DNA from: Microbacterium hatanonis | Lineage (GTDB): Bacteria > Actinomycetota > Actinomycetes > Actinomycetales > Microbacteriaceae | Reading direction: 5' to 3' | Length of the DNA: 64,000 nucleotides | Assembly (NCBI RefSeq): GCF_008017415.1 | Contig: NZ_VRSV01000001.1 | Location: 62,001-126,000, forward strand | Shown here: positions 1 to 8,873 of the stretch, one piece after another | Layout: every line of letters begins with the position of its first letter | Position numbering within the stretch: position 1 is the first letter of the stretch | Position numbers and translations under genes: made by a program | The notes under the pieces: model-generated | Told to the model about the DNA's origin: nothing | What the model saw: the letters and a program-made list of their open reading frames with translations, nothing else | Database searches by the model: none

Positions 1-627
1 GAGGAACCCGCGCACGTCGTCGAGCTCGGGGCCGGAGACGCCGTGGGTGAGCCCCGGGTAGACACGTCCGCTGAGGTCGCAGTGGCGGGGGAGCCAGTCG
101 ATCGTGTGATCGACGAGAGCACCCGGGATGACGTCGTCGTGCGTGCCCCGCCCCCAGAAGACGGGCGGTCGCCGCTCGGCGAGCGCGGCGTCGCCGGGCA
201 GCTCGCCCGGGGAGGCGTAGCCGGAGAGGTTGACGGCGAAGGCGAACCGCTCGGGGGAGACCCGCAGCGCCTGCAGCGACACCGCACCGCCCTGCGAGAA
301 GCCCAGGAGACCCACGGTGGCGGCATCGGTCGACGCGTCGACCCACTCGATCAGCCGCTCGGCCGCGGCGGTGACGTCGGCGGAGTCGCGGCCGTTCAGC
401 CCCTCGATCGGGTACCACGAGAACCCGGGCGCGGGAAAGGGCGGGGTCAGCGGCGCGCGCACCGCCGCGACCACGAACTCGGGCGGCAGGTGCACCGCGA
501 GGGCGAACAGATCGGCCTCGTCGGCGCCGTAGCCGTGCAGCACGACGAGCACCGGACGGTCGGAGCGCTCGGCCGGTTCGGCGGACCAGAGCACGGCGGA
601 CGGGTCGAGAGGCGCGATCTCGCTCAT
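1..627 (-). CDS. Alpha/beta hydrolase, phospholipase/carboxylesterase type (C-terminus cut by window edge)
   Basis: The first 209 residues of a cytoplasmic serine esterase of the phospholipase/carboxylesterase (AB hydrolase 6/2) family run off the left window edge. The oxyanion-loop region reads LHGYGADE near residue 30. The nucleophile elbow GFSQGG gives Ser112, GTHDDVIP gives the acid Asp165, and GLTHG gives the catalytic His195, so the triad is complete. No signal peptide is present. The start ATG is preceded by GACACT and six bases, resembling the leaderless starts elsewhere in the window. Substrate is unknown; short acyl esters are typical for the family. The family is clear, the physiological role is not. 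Confidence 0.88.
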   Translation of the reverse strand, partial: MSEIAPLDPSAVLWSAEPAERSDRPVLVVLHGYGADEADLFALAVHLPPEFVVAAVRAPLTPPFPAPGFSWYPIEGLNGRDSADVTAAAERLIEWVDASTDAATVGLLGFSQGGAVSLQALRVSPERFAFAVNLSGYASPGELPGDAALAERRPPVFWGRGTHDDVIPGALVDHTIDWLPRHCDLSGRVYPGLTHGVSGPELDDVRGFL

Positions 628-704
628 GACTCCAGTGTCGCAGGACGCCCCGACATCCGCCTCCCTGGTGGAGCGTGCCCTCGGCGGATGCGCGCCGGTC
701 TTGA

Positions 705-710
705 TATACA
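705..710 (+). promoter_or_regulatory. Possible -10 element for the Nudix-like gene
   Basis: TATACA lies six bases before the ATG at 717. GGGAG is only one base from the ATG, too close to act as a ribosome site, so a leaderless transcript is likelier. The final A departs from the usual T, which lowers confidence. Confidence 0.4.
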
Positions 711-716
711 GGGAGC

Positions 717-1337
717 ATGCCCGTGCGCACCCCCGATCCCGAACCCGACGACAGCGGCGACGAGAGCCCGCGCGACCCGTTGGGCTCGACCTTCGGCACT
801 CCGTCGACGCAGAGCAACGGGAACCCCGGGTGGCTGAGCGACATCGAGCTCACCGAGGCGCGCCGCCGGCTGCCGATGATCTACGTCGAGGCCCTCCCCG
901 TGCGCACCGACGGCATGGGTGCGGTCGTGCAGGTCGGCATCCTCCTGCGCGCGACCCCGATCGGCGAGATGACCCGCACGCTCGTGTCGGGGCGCATCCG
1001 GTACGGCGAGACCGTGCGCGACGCGCTCTTCCGCCACCTCGAGAACGACCTCGGGCCGATGGCCTTCCCCCTGCTGCCGCCCTCGCCGACCCCGTTCACG
1101 GTCGCCGAGTACTTCCCGATGCCGGGGCTCAGTCCCTTCCACGACGATCGTCAGCACGCCGTCTCGCTGGCATTCGTCGTGCCCGTGACCGGCACGTGCG
1201 AGCCGCGTCAGGACGCGCTCGAGGTCACGTGGCTCTCGCCCGAGGAGGCGGCATCCGACGCCCTCGCCGACGAGATGGAGGGCGGGCGCGGAACCCTCAT
1301 CCGTCTGGCCCTGGCGAGCGTGGGCGCCCTGCGCTGA
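717..1337 (+). CDS. Nudix-fold protein with degenerate Nudix box (DUF4916-like)
   Basis: A 206-residue soluble protein with an acidic N-terminal extension of about 40 residues and a Nudix-fold body. The Nudix box can be traced from Gly92 to Gly113: Gly92, Glu98 and Arg106 are kept. The catalytic REUxEExG block reads RHLENDLG, so the key metal-binding glutamates are replaced by His, Asn and Asp. This matches the DUF4916 group of actinobacterial Nudix-like proteins as I recall it. Hydrolase activity of the usual kind is doubtful, and a ligand-binding or regulatory role is possible. It is divergent from the esterase on its left and converges with threonine aldolase on its right. Confidence 0.75.
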   Translation: MPVRTPDPEPDDSGDESPRDPLGSTFGTPSTQSNGNPGWLSDIELTEARRRLPMIYVEALPVRTDGMGAVVQVGILLRATPIGEMTRTLVSGRIRYGETVRDALFRHLENDLGPMAFPLLPPSPTPFTVAEYFPMPGLSPFHDDRQHAVSLAFVVPVTGTCEPRQDALEVTWLSPEEAASDALADEMEGGRGTLIRLALASVGALR

Positions 1338-1340
1338 CGC

Positions 1341-2402
1341 TCAGGTGAGCTCGGCCACGGCGGCGACGAACGCGTCGACGTCTCCCTCGGTCGTGTCGAA
1401 GCTGCACATCCAGCGCACCTCGCGGCGCGCCTCGTCCCAGTCGTAGAAGCGGAAGCGCTCGCGCAGACGGTCGGCCACGCCCCCGGGCAGCACCGCGAAG
1501 ACGCCGTTCGCCTGCGTGGGCTGCGTGAACGACACCCCGGTGATCGATCCATCGGCGATTCCGGCCTCCACGCCCGCGCGCAGACGCTGGGCCATCGCAT
1601 TGGAGTGCCGGGCGTTCTGCAGCCAGAGATCGCCGTCGAGCAGCGCGATGAGCTGCGCCGAGACGAAGCGCATCTTGCTCGAGAGCTGCATGTTGAGCTT
1701 GCGGAGGAAGGGGAGGCCCTCGGATGCCGCGGGGTCGAGCACGACGACGGCCTCGCCGATCATGGCGCCGTTCTTCGTGCCGCCGAAGCTCAGCACGTCG
1801 ACGCCCGCGTCGCGCGTGAAGGCGCGCAGCGGCAGGTCGAGGGCGGCGGCGGCGTTGGCGATGCGCGCGCCGTCGAGGTGCAGGCGCATGCCGAGCGGGT
1901 GGATGTGATCGGCGATCGCACGGATCTCGTCGGGGGTGTAGAGCGTGCCGAGCTCGGTCGACTGGGTGATCGAGACGACCAGGGGCTGCGCCCGGTGCTC
2001 GTCGCCCCAGCCCCACGCCTCGCGATCGATGAGCTCGGGCGTGAGCTTGCCGTCGTCGGTCGGCACGGTGAGGAGCTTGATGCCGGCGACCCGCTCGGGC
2101 GCGCCGCCCTCGTCGACGTTGATGTGCGCGGTCGTGGCGGTCACCACGGCGCCCCAGCGGGGGAGCATCGACTGCAGGCCGACGACGTTGGCGCCCGTGC
2201 CGTTGAACACCGGGAACGCCTCGACGCCCTCGCCGAGGTGGCGGACGAAGACCTCCTGCAAGCGGGTCGTGTAGACGTCCTCGCCGTAGGCCACCTGGTG
2301 GCCGTCGTTGGCTGCGGCGATCGCCGCCAGCACCTCGGGGTGCACGCCGGAGTAGTTGTCGGAGGCGAAGCCGCGCACGGCCGGATCGTGGAGGGTGGTC
2401 AC
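1341..2402 (-). CDS. Low-specificity threonine aldolase / beta-eliminating lyase family
   Basis: A PLP-dependent fold-type I enzyme of 353 residues that would cleave L-threonine or L-allo-threonine to glycine and acetaldehyde in the cytoplasm. The N-terminal FASDNYSGVHPEV is typical of the family. The PLP lysine is Lys210 in the motif SFGGTKNGAM, and LHLDGARIANAA supplies the cofactor-binding Asp. The reading frame stays open upstream, but the family begins near this GTG (reading VTTLHDPAVRGF); the extra upstream residues overlap the promoter of the divergent transporter. Length is normal (about 340-360 residues). Substrate stereochemistry cannot be told from sequence. Confidence 0.9.
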   Translation of the reverse strand: MTTLHDPAVRGFASDNYSGVHPEVLAAIAAANDGHQVAYGEDVYTTRLQEVFVRHLGEGVEAFPVFNGTGANVVGLQSMLPRWGAVVTATTAHINVDEGGAPERVAGIKLLTVPTDDGKLTPELIDREAWGWGDEHRAQPLVVSITQSTELGTLYTPDEIRAIADHIHPLGMRLHLDGARIANAAAALDLPLRAFTRDAGVDVLSFGGTKNGAMIGEAVVVLDPAASEGLPFLRKLNMQLSSKMRFVSAQLIALLDGDLWLQNARHSNAMAQRLRAGVEAGIADGSITGVSFTQPTQANGVFAVLPGGVADRLRERFRFYDWDEARREVRWMCSFDTTEGDVDAFVAAVAELT

Positions 2403-2475
2403 GGCAACCCAGCCTAGGCGCGGTGCCCCGACGGATGCGCGCGCATGGACGCTCGCCGATGTCCGAACCGCTCGG

Positions 2476-2481
2476 TACCCT
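2476..2481 (+). promoter_or_regulatory. -10 element, leaderless start of MFS gene
   Basis: TACCCT is followed by six bases (tccctc) and then the ATG at 2488. There is no purine-rich ribosome site, so a leaderless mRNA is expected. Confidence 0.6.
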
Positions 2482-2487
2482 TCCCTC

Positions 2488-3954
2488 ATGTCCGCCCGCC
2501 TCGAACCCGACGTGCCCGTCACGGCACCGTCGCCGATCGTGCCGCCGGCGAACGGGCCGCGGACGTTCGCGCAGATCCTCGTCAACACCGCCGTGGCGAA
2601 CGTCACCACGAGCTACCTCTGGTTCGCGCTGACCTTCTGGGTCTACATCGAGACCGAGTCGGTGCTGGCGACCGGCATCATCGGCGGCGCGTACATGCTG
2701 CTGCTCGCGGTGTTCGCGATGCTCTTCGGGTCGATCGTCGACCGCAACCGCAAGCATCGCGTGATGGTGTTCTCGAGCGTGGTGACCCTCGTCGCCTTCG
2801 TCGTCGGGGGCTCTCTCTACCTCCTCTTCCCCGAGAGCTCGCTGCTCGACCTCGGCGGTCCGTGGTTCTGGCTGTTCTCGGGAATCATCCTGTTCGGCGC
2901 GGTGATCGAGAACATGCGCAACATCGCGCTGTCGACCACGGTGACCCTGCTCATGCCCGTGGAGCGCCACGCCAACGCCAACGGCCTCGTGGGAACGGTG
3001 CAGGGCATCGCCTTCGTCGTCACGAGCGTGTTCAGCGGTCTGTCGATCGGGCTGCTCGGCATGGGGTGGACGCTCGCGATCGCCGTGTCGATGACGCTCG
3101 TCGCCCTCGTGCACCTGCTCACGCTGCGCATCCCCGAGGAGAAGCCCTCGCTCGACGGCCAGAAGAGGTCGGGCATCGATCTGCGCGGCAGCATCTCGGC
3201 CGTGATGGCCGCGTCGGGGCTGTTCGCCCTCATCATCTTCTCGACGTTCAACAACCTCATCGGCGGCGTCTACATGGCGCTGATGGATCCCTACGGGCTC
3301 GAGCTGTTCAGCGTCGAGGTGTGGGGGATCGTGCTGGGCGTATCGGCGACCGGGTTCATCGCCGGCGGCCTCATCATCGCGAAGTTCGGGCTCGGAAAGA
3401 ATCCCATCCGCACGATGCTGCTCGTGGTCATCGGCATGGGCGTGCTCGGGGCGGTGTTCACGATCCGCGACTGGTGGTGGCTCTACGCCGCGGGCATCTT
3501 CGTCTACATGGCCCTCGTCCCCGCCGTCGAGGCGGCGGAGCAGACAGTGATCCAGCGCGTGGTGCCGTTCCGCCAGCAGGGGCGCGTGTTCGGGTTCGCG
3601 GCGGCGTTCGAATCGGCCGCCGCGCCCATCACGGCGTTCCTCATCGCCCCGCTCGCGGAGTTCCTGATCATCCCGTACATGAATGACGACACCGGCCGCG
3701 CGACGTGGGGCTGGCTCCTCGGCGACGGGGAGGCGCGCGGGATCGCCCTGGTCTTCGCCGGCGCGGGTCTCGTGATGGTCGTGCTCGGCGTGCTGGCGTT
3801 CCTCACCCGGTCGTACCGCATCCTGTCGGTGCAGTACCAGCAGGCGCCCGAACCTGTCGAGGGCGACGTGGCCGACGCCGAGTCGACGCCCGGCACAGCG
3901 ACGGCTGAGACCGACCCGGCCGGTCGGGCGGCTCCGGCGGCCGAGAAGCGCTGA
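2488..3954 (+). CDS. MFS transporter
   Basis: A 488-residue inner-membrane protein of the major facilitator superfamily with about 12 hydrophobic segments. The loop between helices 2 and 3 reads GSIVDRNRKHR, the cytoplasmic-loop signature of MFS exporters. A hydrophilic, Pro/Ala/Glu-rich C-terminal tail of about 45 residues follows the last helix. The family resembles MFS_3/enterobactin-exporter-like drug efflux proteins, but the substrate is unknown. The start was chosen at the ATG after TACCCT; the open frame continues upstream without support. Its stop codon abuts the stop of the converging SDR gene (TGATCA contains both stops). Confidence 0.87.
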   Translation: MSARLEPDVPVTAPSPIVPPANGPRTFAQILVNTAVANVTTSYLWFALTFWVYIETESVLATGIIGGAYMLLLAVFAMLFGSIVDRNRKHRVMVFSSVVTLVAFVVGGSLYLLFPESSLLDLGGPWFWLFSGIILFGAVIENMRNIALSTTVTLLMPVERHANANGLVGTVQGIAFVVTSVFSGLSIGLLGMGWTLAIAVSMTLVALVHLLTLRIPEEKPSLDGQKRSGIDLRGSISAVMAASGLFALIIFSTFNNLIGGVYMALMDPYGLELFSVEVWGIVLGVSATGFIAGGLIIAKFGLGKNPIRTMLLVVIGMGVLGAVFTIRDWWWLYAAGIFVYMALVPAVEAAEQTVIQRVVPFRQQGRVFGFAAAFESAAAPITAFLIAPLAEFLIIPYMNDDTGRATWGWLLGDGEARGIALVFAGAGLVMVVLGVLAFLTRSYRILSVQYQQAPEPVEGDVADAESTPGTATAETDPAGRAAPAAEKR

Positions 3955-4671
3955 TCAGCCGCCGTCGCCGAGCTCCACGATCACGTCGTTCCAGTCCTCG
4001 GCGTCGTCCGACCACAGGGCGATGAACGCGTCGGCGAGTGCCCCCTCGAGTCCTTCGAGACTCTTGGTGCGGAAGATCACCGCGGCCGCGTTCAGCTCTC
4101 GCGAACCGTCGCGGGCGCCCTTGGCGAACCCCTGCCCCACGGCGCGGGTCCACGCCTCGCTCGCGGCCTTGATCGCGGCGTAGTTCGCACCGCCCGCGAG
4201 GGGTCGCGCGACGGCCGTCGACGAGACGATGGCCAGACGGCCGGCAGATGACTCCCGGAGGTCGGCGTCGAACGCGCGGGACACGTGCCGGAGCGCGGTC
4301 AGAGAACGCTCGAGGAAGCGGTAATCGCTGTCGCTCTGCCCGGCGAGCCCGCCGCCGCCGCGCCATCCGCCCACGAGGTGCAGGACGCCGTCGACGGCGC
4401 CCCTCTCATCGTGCACGGTGCGGGCGAGATCGGCGATGGCGTCTTCGTCGGTCAGGTCGGCAGCGATCGTGAGAGTTCCGGGCGCCTCGGCGACCACGGT
4501 CGCGAGTTTCTCCGGATCGCGACCTGCGACGATCACTCGCGCACCGGCGCGGGTCAGCGCGACGGCGGACGCGATACCGGCCGCGCTCGTGCCGCCGGCG
4601 AGCAGGATCGTTCGTCCGGCGACGCCGGATGCGGGAGCGGATGCTGCGGAGGGCGCGACGTCGTTGTCCAT
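3955..4671 (-). CDS. SDR family oxidoreductase
   Basis: A 238-residue short-chain dehydrogenase/reductase with a Rossmann fold. The nucleotide-binding loop reads AGGTSAAGIA near residue 22, a variant of TGxxxGxG. The catalytic Ser lies in IVSSTAVA and the YxxxK pair in NYAAIKAA. The C-terminal half departs from standard SDRs after the Lys, so the substrate cannot be assigned. The start ATG is preceded by GAGACT and six bases, the same arrangement as at the NAD synthetase gene (52508). A further open stretch upstream is rejected because it runs into the promoter region. Confidence 0.85.
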   Translation of the reverse strand: MDNDVAPSAASAPASGVAGRTILLAGGTSAAGIASAVALTRAGARVIVAGRDPEKLATVVAEAPGTLTIAADLTDEDAIADLARTVHDERGAVDGVLHLVGGWRGGGGLAGQSDSDYRFLERSLTALRHVSRAFDADLRESSAGRLAIVSSTAVARPLAGGANYAAIKAASEAWTRAVGQGFAKGARDGSRELNAAAVIFRTKSLEGLEGALADAFIALWSDDAEDWNDVIVELGDGG

Positions 4672-4726
4672 GGCCCCAGTCTCCCAGTGCGGCACTCCGG
4701 CTGCACCCCCTGCGGGTGCGGGCGTG

Positions 4727-5446
4727 TCAGTCGGACACGTGGTGGAGAGCGGGACGGTTCCAGGCACCGGGTGCGTCGAGCTCGCCGTAGACGATGTCGA
4801 CGCCGCTCGCGTCGATCGACGCGGCGCACATGAGCAGCGACAGCGTCGGGATCCCGTGCGGGCGGTTGTCGCGCACGATCGCCCGGTCGTCGGTCGGGGG
4901 CAGCGACGCGCTCCGTTCGAGAACCGCGAGCCACTCGGCGTACCAGGGGCCGTCGGCGGCGTCGCTGGGCGCCGCGTCGAACGCGGTCAGCCACGCCGCG
5001 ATCCGCGGGGTCGCTGCGTCGTCGACCTCGTCGTGGGCGATCATGTGCACTCCCGGCTCGAGCCGGACGGAGCGCACCGCATCGCCGTCCCACGACGTCA
5101 CCCGTGCTCCGCTCGCGTCGATGTCGACCAGGTTGAACCCGTGCGTGGGCGGCGCCGCCACGGGAGCCCGCCCGACGACGGCGTCGAGCACGACGGCGCC
5201 CCGCGAACCGGTGGCGCCCTCCACCTCGTGGCGGTTCAGGATCACCGATACGCGCGAGCGAGACGGGTCGGCGGCGAGCCAGGCTCCTCCGGCGCGCGCG
5301 TCGCGGACTCCGACGACCCCGGGGTGCGAATCGGGCCACCACGGGCCGAGCGGGTCCCAGGCCCGTCGGGGATCCTCATCGCGGACCGCCAGCATCCGCA
5401 CGGGTTCGTCGGTGTGCGCGGGTACGCGCACGATCACCGTGCACAC
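4727..5446 (-). CDS. NRDE (TANGO2-like) family protein
   Basis: A 239-residue protein of the NRDE/TANGO2 family. After the GTG start the sequence reads (V/M)CTVIVRV, placing a Cys at position 2 as in this family of proposed N-terminal nucleophile proteins, and the NRDE-like motif appears as AVRDEDP near residue 22 with Val in place of Asn. Later blocks such as THGFNLVDID are also family-like. Function is not settled; TANGO2 homologues are linked to haem trafficking and secretory organisation in eukaryotes. GGAG lies five bases before the GTG. It is divergent from coaBC. Confidence 0.75.
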   Translation of the reverse strand: MCTVIVRVPAHTDEPVRMLAVRDEDPRRAWDPLGPWWPDSHPGVVGVRDARAGGAWLAADPSRSRVSVILNRHEVEGATGSRGAVVLDAVVGRAPVAAPPTHGFNLVDIDASGARVTSWDGDAVRSVRLEPGVHMIAHDEVDDAATPRIAAWLTAFDAAPSDAADGPWYAEWLAVLERSASLPPTDDRAIVRDNRPHGIPTLSLLMCAASIDASGVDIVYGELDAPGAWNRPALHHVSD

Positions 5447-5503
5447 GGGGGCTCCGGCGTCATGTCTGGCTCCTCGTCGGGGTGGGCGTGGAAGGATGGG
5501 CGG

Positions 5504-6718
5504 GTGTTCATCGTCGTGGGGGTCACCGGTGGCATCGCCGCCTACAAGACCGTGCACCTCGTGCGCCTGCTCGTCACGCGAGGCCACGACGTGCATGTCG
5601 TCCCCACCGAGGACGCCCTGCGTTTCGTGGGGCTCACCACGTGGGAGGCGATCAGCCGGCACCCCGTCACCACCAGTGTGCACGACGACGTCGCCGAGGT
5701 GCGTCACGTCGCGCTCGGCCGCTCGGCCGACCTCGTGGTCGTCGCGCCGGCGACCGCGAACACCCTGGCGGGCATGGCGGCGGGTCTCGCGAGAGACCTC
5801 CTCGGCACCACTCTCCTCGCGACCTCGGCCCCGGTGCTGGTCGCTCCGGCCATGCACACGGAGATGTGGAACCATCCCGCGACCCGTGCCAACGTCGAGA
5901 CCCTCCGTGCTCGGGGAGTGCACCTGATCGGCCCGGAGAGCGGGCCGTTGACCGGGGGAGACTCCGGTCCCGGCCGCATGTCGGAGCCCGAGGCGATCGC
6001 AGCCGTCGCCCTCGCTCTGCTCGCGCCCCGTGCCGATCTCGACGGTCTCATCGTCGCCGTCTCCACGGGCGGCACCCGCGAGCCGATCGACCCGGTCCGA
6101 TTCCTCGGGAACCGATCGAGCGGCCGCCAGGGAGCTGCCGTCGCCCTCGCCGCGGCCGACCGCGGTGCGCGGGTGGTGCTCGTCGCCGCCCACGTCGACG
6201 ACGGGGCGCTCGCCGAGGCGGCGCTGCATCCGCGCATCCGCATCGAACGGGTCAACACCGCCGTGGAGCTCGAGGCCGCCATGGAGCGCGAGGCCGCCGG
6301 CGCCGACGCGGTGGTGATGGTGGCCGCCGTCGCGGACTACCGCGCCGCGCACGTGCCCGACCGCAAGCTCAGCAAGGAAGACGCCGAGGGGCCCGGCCTC
6401 ACTCTCGAACTCGTGCGCACGCCCGACGTGCTCGTCGGGCTCGCCGAGCGACGACGCGGGGGTCAGACGATCGTCGGGTTCGCGGCCGAGACCGCCGCGG
6501 GCGAGGACGATCTGCTCGCACGCGCCCGCCGCAAGGCCGCGCGCAAGGGCGTCGACCTGCTCGTCGCGAACGACGTCGCGGGCGCGACGGGATTCGGCAC
6601 CGCCGACAACGACGTGGTCGTGATCGATGGTGCCGGCGAGGTGGTCGCGCGGGCACGCGGCACCAAGCGCGAGATCGCCGATGTCGTCTGGGGCGCCGTG
6701 CTCACGCGGCGCGCCTGA
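5504..6718 (+). CDS. coaBC: Bifunctional phosphopantothenoylcysteine decarboxylase / phosphopantothenate-cysteine ligase
   Basis: A 404-residue bifunctional enzyme of coenzyme A synthesis. The N-terminal flavin-dependent CoaC domain decarboxylates phosphopantothenoylcysteine: VTGGIAAYK at the start, an active-site His in VRHVALG, and residues 115-122 PAMHTEMW. The latter corresponds to PxMNxxMW, with His118 where E. coli has Asn. The C-terminal CoaB domain ligates cysteine to phosphopantothenate: STGGTREPIDPVRFLGNRSSG and MVAAVADYR. The GTG start has AAGGA upstream. The gene would normally follow a guanylate kinase/rpoZ cluster; here it stands alone between NRDE and DUF6421 genes. Confidence 0.95.
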   Translation: MFIVVGVTGGIAAYKTVHLVRLLVTRGHDVHVVPTEDALRFVGLTTWEAISRHPVTTSVHDDVAEVRHVALGRSADLVVVAPATANTLAGMAAGLARDLLGTTLLATSAPVLVAPAMHTEMWNHPATRANVETLRARGVHLIGPESGPLTGGDSGPGRMSEPEAIAAVALALLAPRADLDGLIVAVSTGGTREPIDPVRFLGNRSSGRQGAAVALAAADRGARVVLVAAHVDDGALAEAALHPRIRIERVNTAVELEAAMEREAAGADAVVMVAAVADYRAAHVPDRKLSKEDAEGPGLTLELVRTPDVLVGLAERRRGGQTIVGFAAETAAGEDDLLARARRKAARKGVDLLVANDVAGATGFGTADNDVVVIDGAGEVVARARGTKREIADVVWGAVLTRRA

Positions 6719-6765
6719 GCGTCCGCGGCATCCGTCGTCCGAGAAGACGAGAATGCCGCGGACGC
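6719..6765. terminator. Bidirectional hairpin between convergent genes
   Basis: A perfect 13-bp inverted repeat (GCGTCCGCGGCAT at 6719-6731, complement at 6753-6765) with a 21-base loop starts right after the coaBC stop and ends just before the DUF6421 stop. There is no long T-run, but the position suits a shared terminator. Confidence 0.7.
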
Positions 6766-6772
6766 CCGCCTG

Positions 6773-8239
6773 TCAGGCGTCGTCGGCGCGGATCCCGGCG
6801 GTCGACTCGATCACCGGGCGCATCTTCTTCTCCAGCGCCTCGTAGAACATCGACAGCGGGAACTCGTCGTCACGGACGGCGTCGGTGAACCCCTTCGGGG
6901 GCCCGGCCAGCACCTCGTCGGGGAGACCGCGCGCCCATGCCGACGCGGGGTGCGGCTCGAGCGTGCCGCGCACGAGCTCGTACGCGGCGAGCCAGTGCGT
7001 CGTCTTCGGGCGGTCGATCGAGCGCCAGTACAGCTCGTCGATCGCGTCGCCGAGGGCGACGACAGCCGCCGGCACGTCGTCCCAGTCGAACGCGAGTGAG
7101 GTGTCGGTCCAGTGCAGCACGCCGCGCTGGTGCAGCCAGGCGAACAGCAGCTGTCCTCCGACGCCGTCGTAGTTGCGCACGCGCGTGCCCGTGATCGCGA
7201 ACCGGAAGATCCGGTCGAAGATCACGGCGTACTGCACGAGCGCGGCGTGCTCGAGCATCGACAGCTCCGCCGCATCCAACGGGAGCGCCGGTTCGCCGAC
7301 CGCGAGTGCGTCCACGCGGTCCTGCAGTCGCCGCTGGATCGCCACGCACTCGCGGAACGCCGTGAGATCGCAGCGGAGCTCCTCGAGCGAGTAGAGGAAG
7401 TACGGCATCCGCTGCTTGATCATGAACGGATCGAACGGCAGGTCGCCGCGCATGTGCGTGCGATCGTGGATGAGGTCCCACATCACGAACGTCTGCTCGG
7501 TGAGGGCGCGATCCTCCAGCATCCGCGCGGCGTCGTCGGGCAGGTCGAGCTTCGTGATCTCGGCGGCGGCGCGCACCACCCGGCGGTACCTCGCGGCCTC
7601 GCGGTCCTGGAAGATCGCTCCCCACGTGAACGCCGGCACCTCGCGCATCGACACGGTCTCGGGGAACAGCACGGCGGAGTTCGTGTCGTAACCCGGCGTG
7701 AAGTCCACCAGGCGCAGTGACACGAACAGGCGGTTGGTGTACTCCGTCTCGAGGCGCGCGATGAAGTCCGGCCAGATCGCCTCGACGAGCACCGCCTCCA
7801 CGAGGCGGCGGGGCGAGCCGTTCTGCGTGTACATGGGGAAGACCACGAGGTGGCGTGCGCCGTCCACCCGGTGCTGCTGCGGCTGGAAAGCGACCAGCGA
7901 ATCGAGGAAATCGGGTACCCCGAAGCCCTCCGCACGCCACTTCGCGAAGTCGGCGACGGATGCCGCGAGGTAGCCCGCATCCATGGGGAACCGCGGTGCG
8001 AGCTCCTCGATCGCCGTCGTGATGGAGGCGACGTGGGCGCTCGCCGACGGGTGGTCCGCAGCATCCGGGATCGAACCGTCGTCGGCCTGCAGGCCCTGCA
8101 GCGCGATCGCCGCGGCCTTCAGCGAGAGCCATTCGGCGCTGGTCTCGACGGCGTCGGTTCCGACCGTGGAGGCGTCCTCGACGACCTCGGGTTCGCCGAT
8201 GATGACCTTCTCAGTGCGGAGAGGGTGCGTGATGGACAT
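6773..8239 (-). CDS. DUF6421 family protein
   Basis: A 488-residue soluble protein that I match to the actinobacterial DUF6421 family by general recall. No signal peptide or membrane helix is visible. The central stretch around residue 265 reads WDLIHDRTHMRG, a His-x4-His arrangement that could bind metal, followed by an unusually conserved-looking block FDPFMIKQRMPYFLYS. Function is unknown. A clear GGAGG lies before the ATG. A TAGCCT hexamer at 8312-8317 could be the -10 of a leadered transcript with about 65 bases of 5' UTR. Confidence 0.65.
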   Translation of the reverse strand: MSITHPLRTEKVIIGEPEVVEDASTVGTDAVETSAEWLSLKAAAIALQGLQADDGSIPDAADHPSASAHVASITTAIEELAPRFPMDAGYLAASVADFAKWRAEGFGVPDFLDSLVAFQPQQHRVDGARHLVVFPMYTQNGSPRRLVEAVLVEAIWPDFIARLETEYTNRLFVSLRLVDFTPGYDTNSAVLFPETVSMREVPAFTWGAIFQDREAARYRRVVRAAAEITKLDLPDDAARMLEDRALTEQTFVMWDLIHDRTHMRGDLPFDPFMIKQRMPYFLYSLEELRCDLTAFRECVAIQRRLQDRVDALAVGEPALPLDAAELSMLEHAALVQYAVIFDRIFRFAITGTRVRNYDGVGGQLLFAWLHQRGVLHWTDTSLAFDWDDVPAAVVALGDAIDELYWRSIDRPKTTHWLAAYELVRGTLEPHPASAWARGLPDEVLAGPPKGFTDAVRDDEFPLSMFYEALEKKMRPVIESTAGIRADDA

Positions 8240-8345
8240 GGAACCTCCGATCCTCGGACTCGAGTCGGGGCAGCGCGGGCGGCTCCGACATCGTCGACGG
8301 TGTGCCCTCTCAGGCTACTCGTCGGCGTGGATCAGAGCGGTGCGG

Positions 8346-8786
8346 TCAGGAGCGGGGTCGCTGGGCGCGCAGCTTGGAGGAGAGATCGCGCAGCTGGGCG
8401 AGTTCGTCGTTCGAGAGCAGCGACATGCGCCGGGCGATCGATGCGCCGTGGATAGAGGCGACGCGTCGGAACGACGAGACGCCGGCCTCGGTGGCGCGCA
8501 CCAGGGTGCCGCGGCCGTCCTCGGGGTCGGGGCACTTCGACAGCAGCCCGTTCGCGACCATGCGGTCGACCAGCCGCGAGACGCTGGGCTGGCTGATGAG
8601 CATGTTCGCGGTGACGTCGCGCAGTCGGGCCGTCATGTCGTCGCCGCGGGTGACCGTGAGCAGGACGTCGTACTCCGCCTGCGACATGTCGCTGTCGTCG
8701 AAATCGCTGCGCAGTTCGTCGAACACCTCGTGCTGGGCGCGGAACAGGCTCTCCCAGGCCTCCACAGCGAGGCGGCGATCTGTCAT
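8346..8786 (-). CDS. MarR family transcriptional regulator
   Basis: A 146-residue winged-helix regulator of the MarR family. The DNA-recognition helix region reads NMLISQPSVSRLVDRMVANGL, followed by a wing with DPEDGRGTLVRATEAG. MarR proteins bind palindromes as dimers and usually repress neighbouring genes in response to small ligands. It is divergent from the large secreted protein at 8994, and a 23-base palindrome lies between them, so control of that gene is plausible but unproven. The ATG is preceded by TAATCT and seven bases. Confidence 0.9.
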   Translation of the reverse strand: MTDRRLAVEAWESLFRAQHEVFDELRSDFDDSDMSQAEYDVLLTVTRGDDMTARLRDVTANMLISQPSVSRLVDRMVANGLLSKCPDPEDGRGTLVRATEAGVSSFRRVASIHGASIARRMSLLSNDELAQLRDLSSKLRAQRPRS

Positions 8787-8793
8787 GCCTCCC

Positions 8794-8799
8794 AGATTA
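8794..8799 (-). promoter_or_regulatory. -10 element, leaderless start of MarR gene
   Basis: TAATCT on the minus strand is followed by seven bases (gggaggc) and the ATG at 8786. GGGAGG is only one base from the ATG, too close for a normal ribosome site. Confidence 0.6.
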
Positions 8800-8873
8800 C
8801 GGGTCGGACGCCGGTGAGGGGCCATGGCGGGGCGGTCGGATGCGGCGCGATATGCCTCGGGGCGTATCACACC

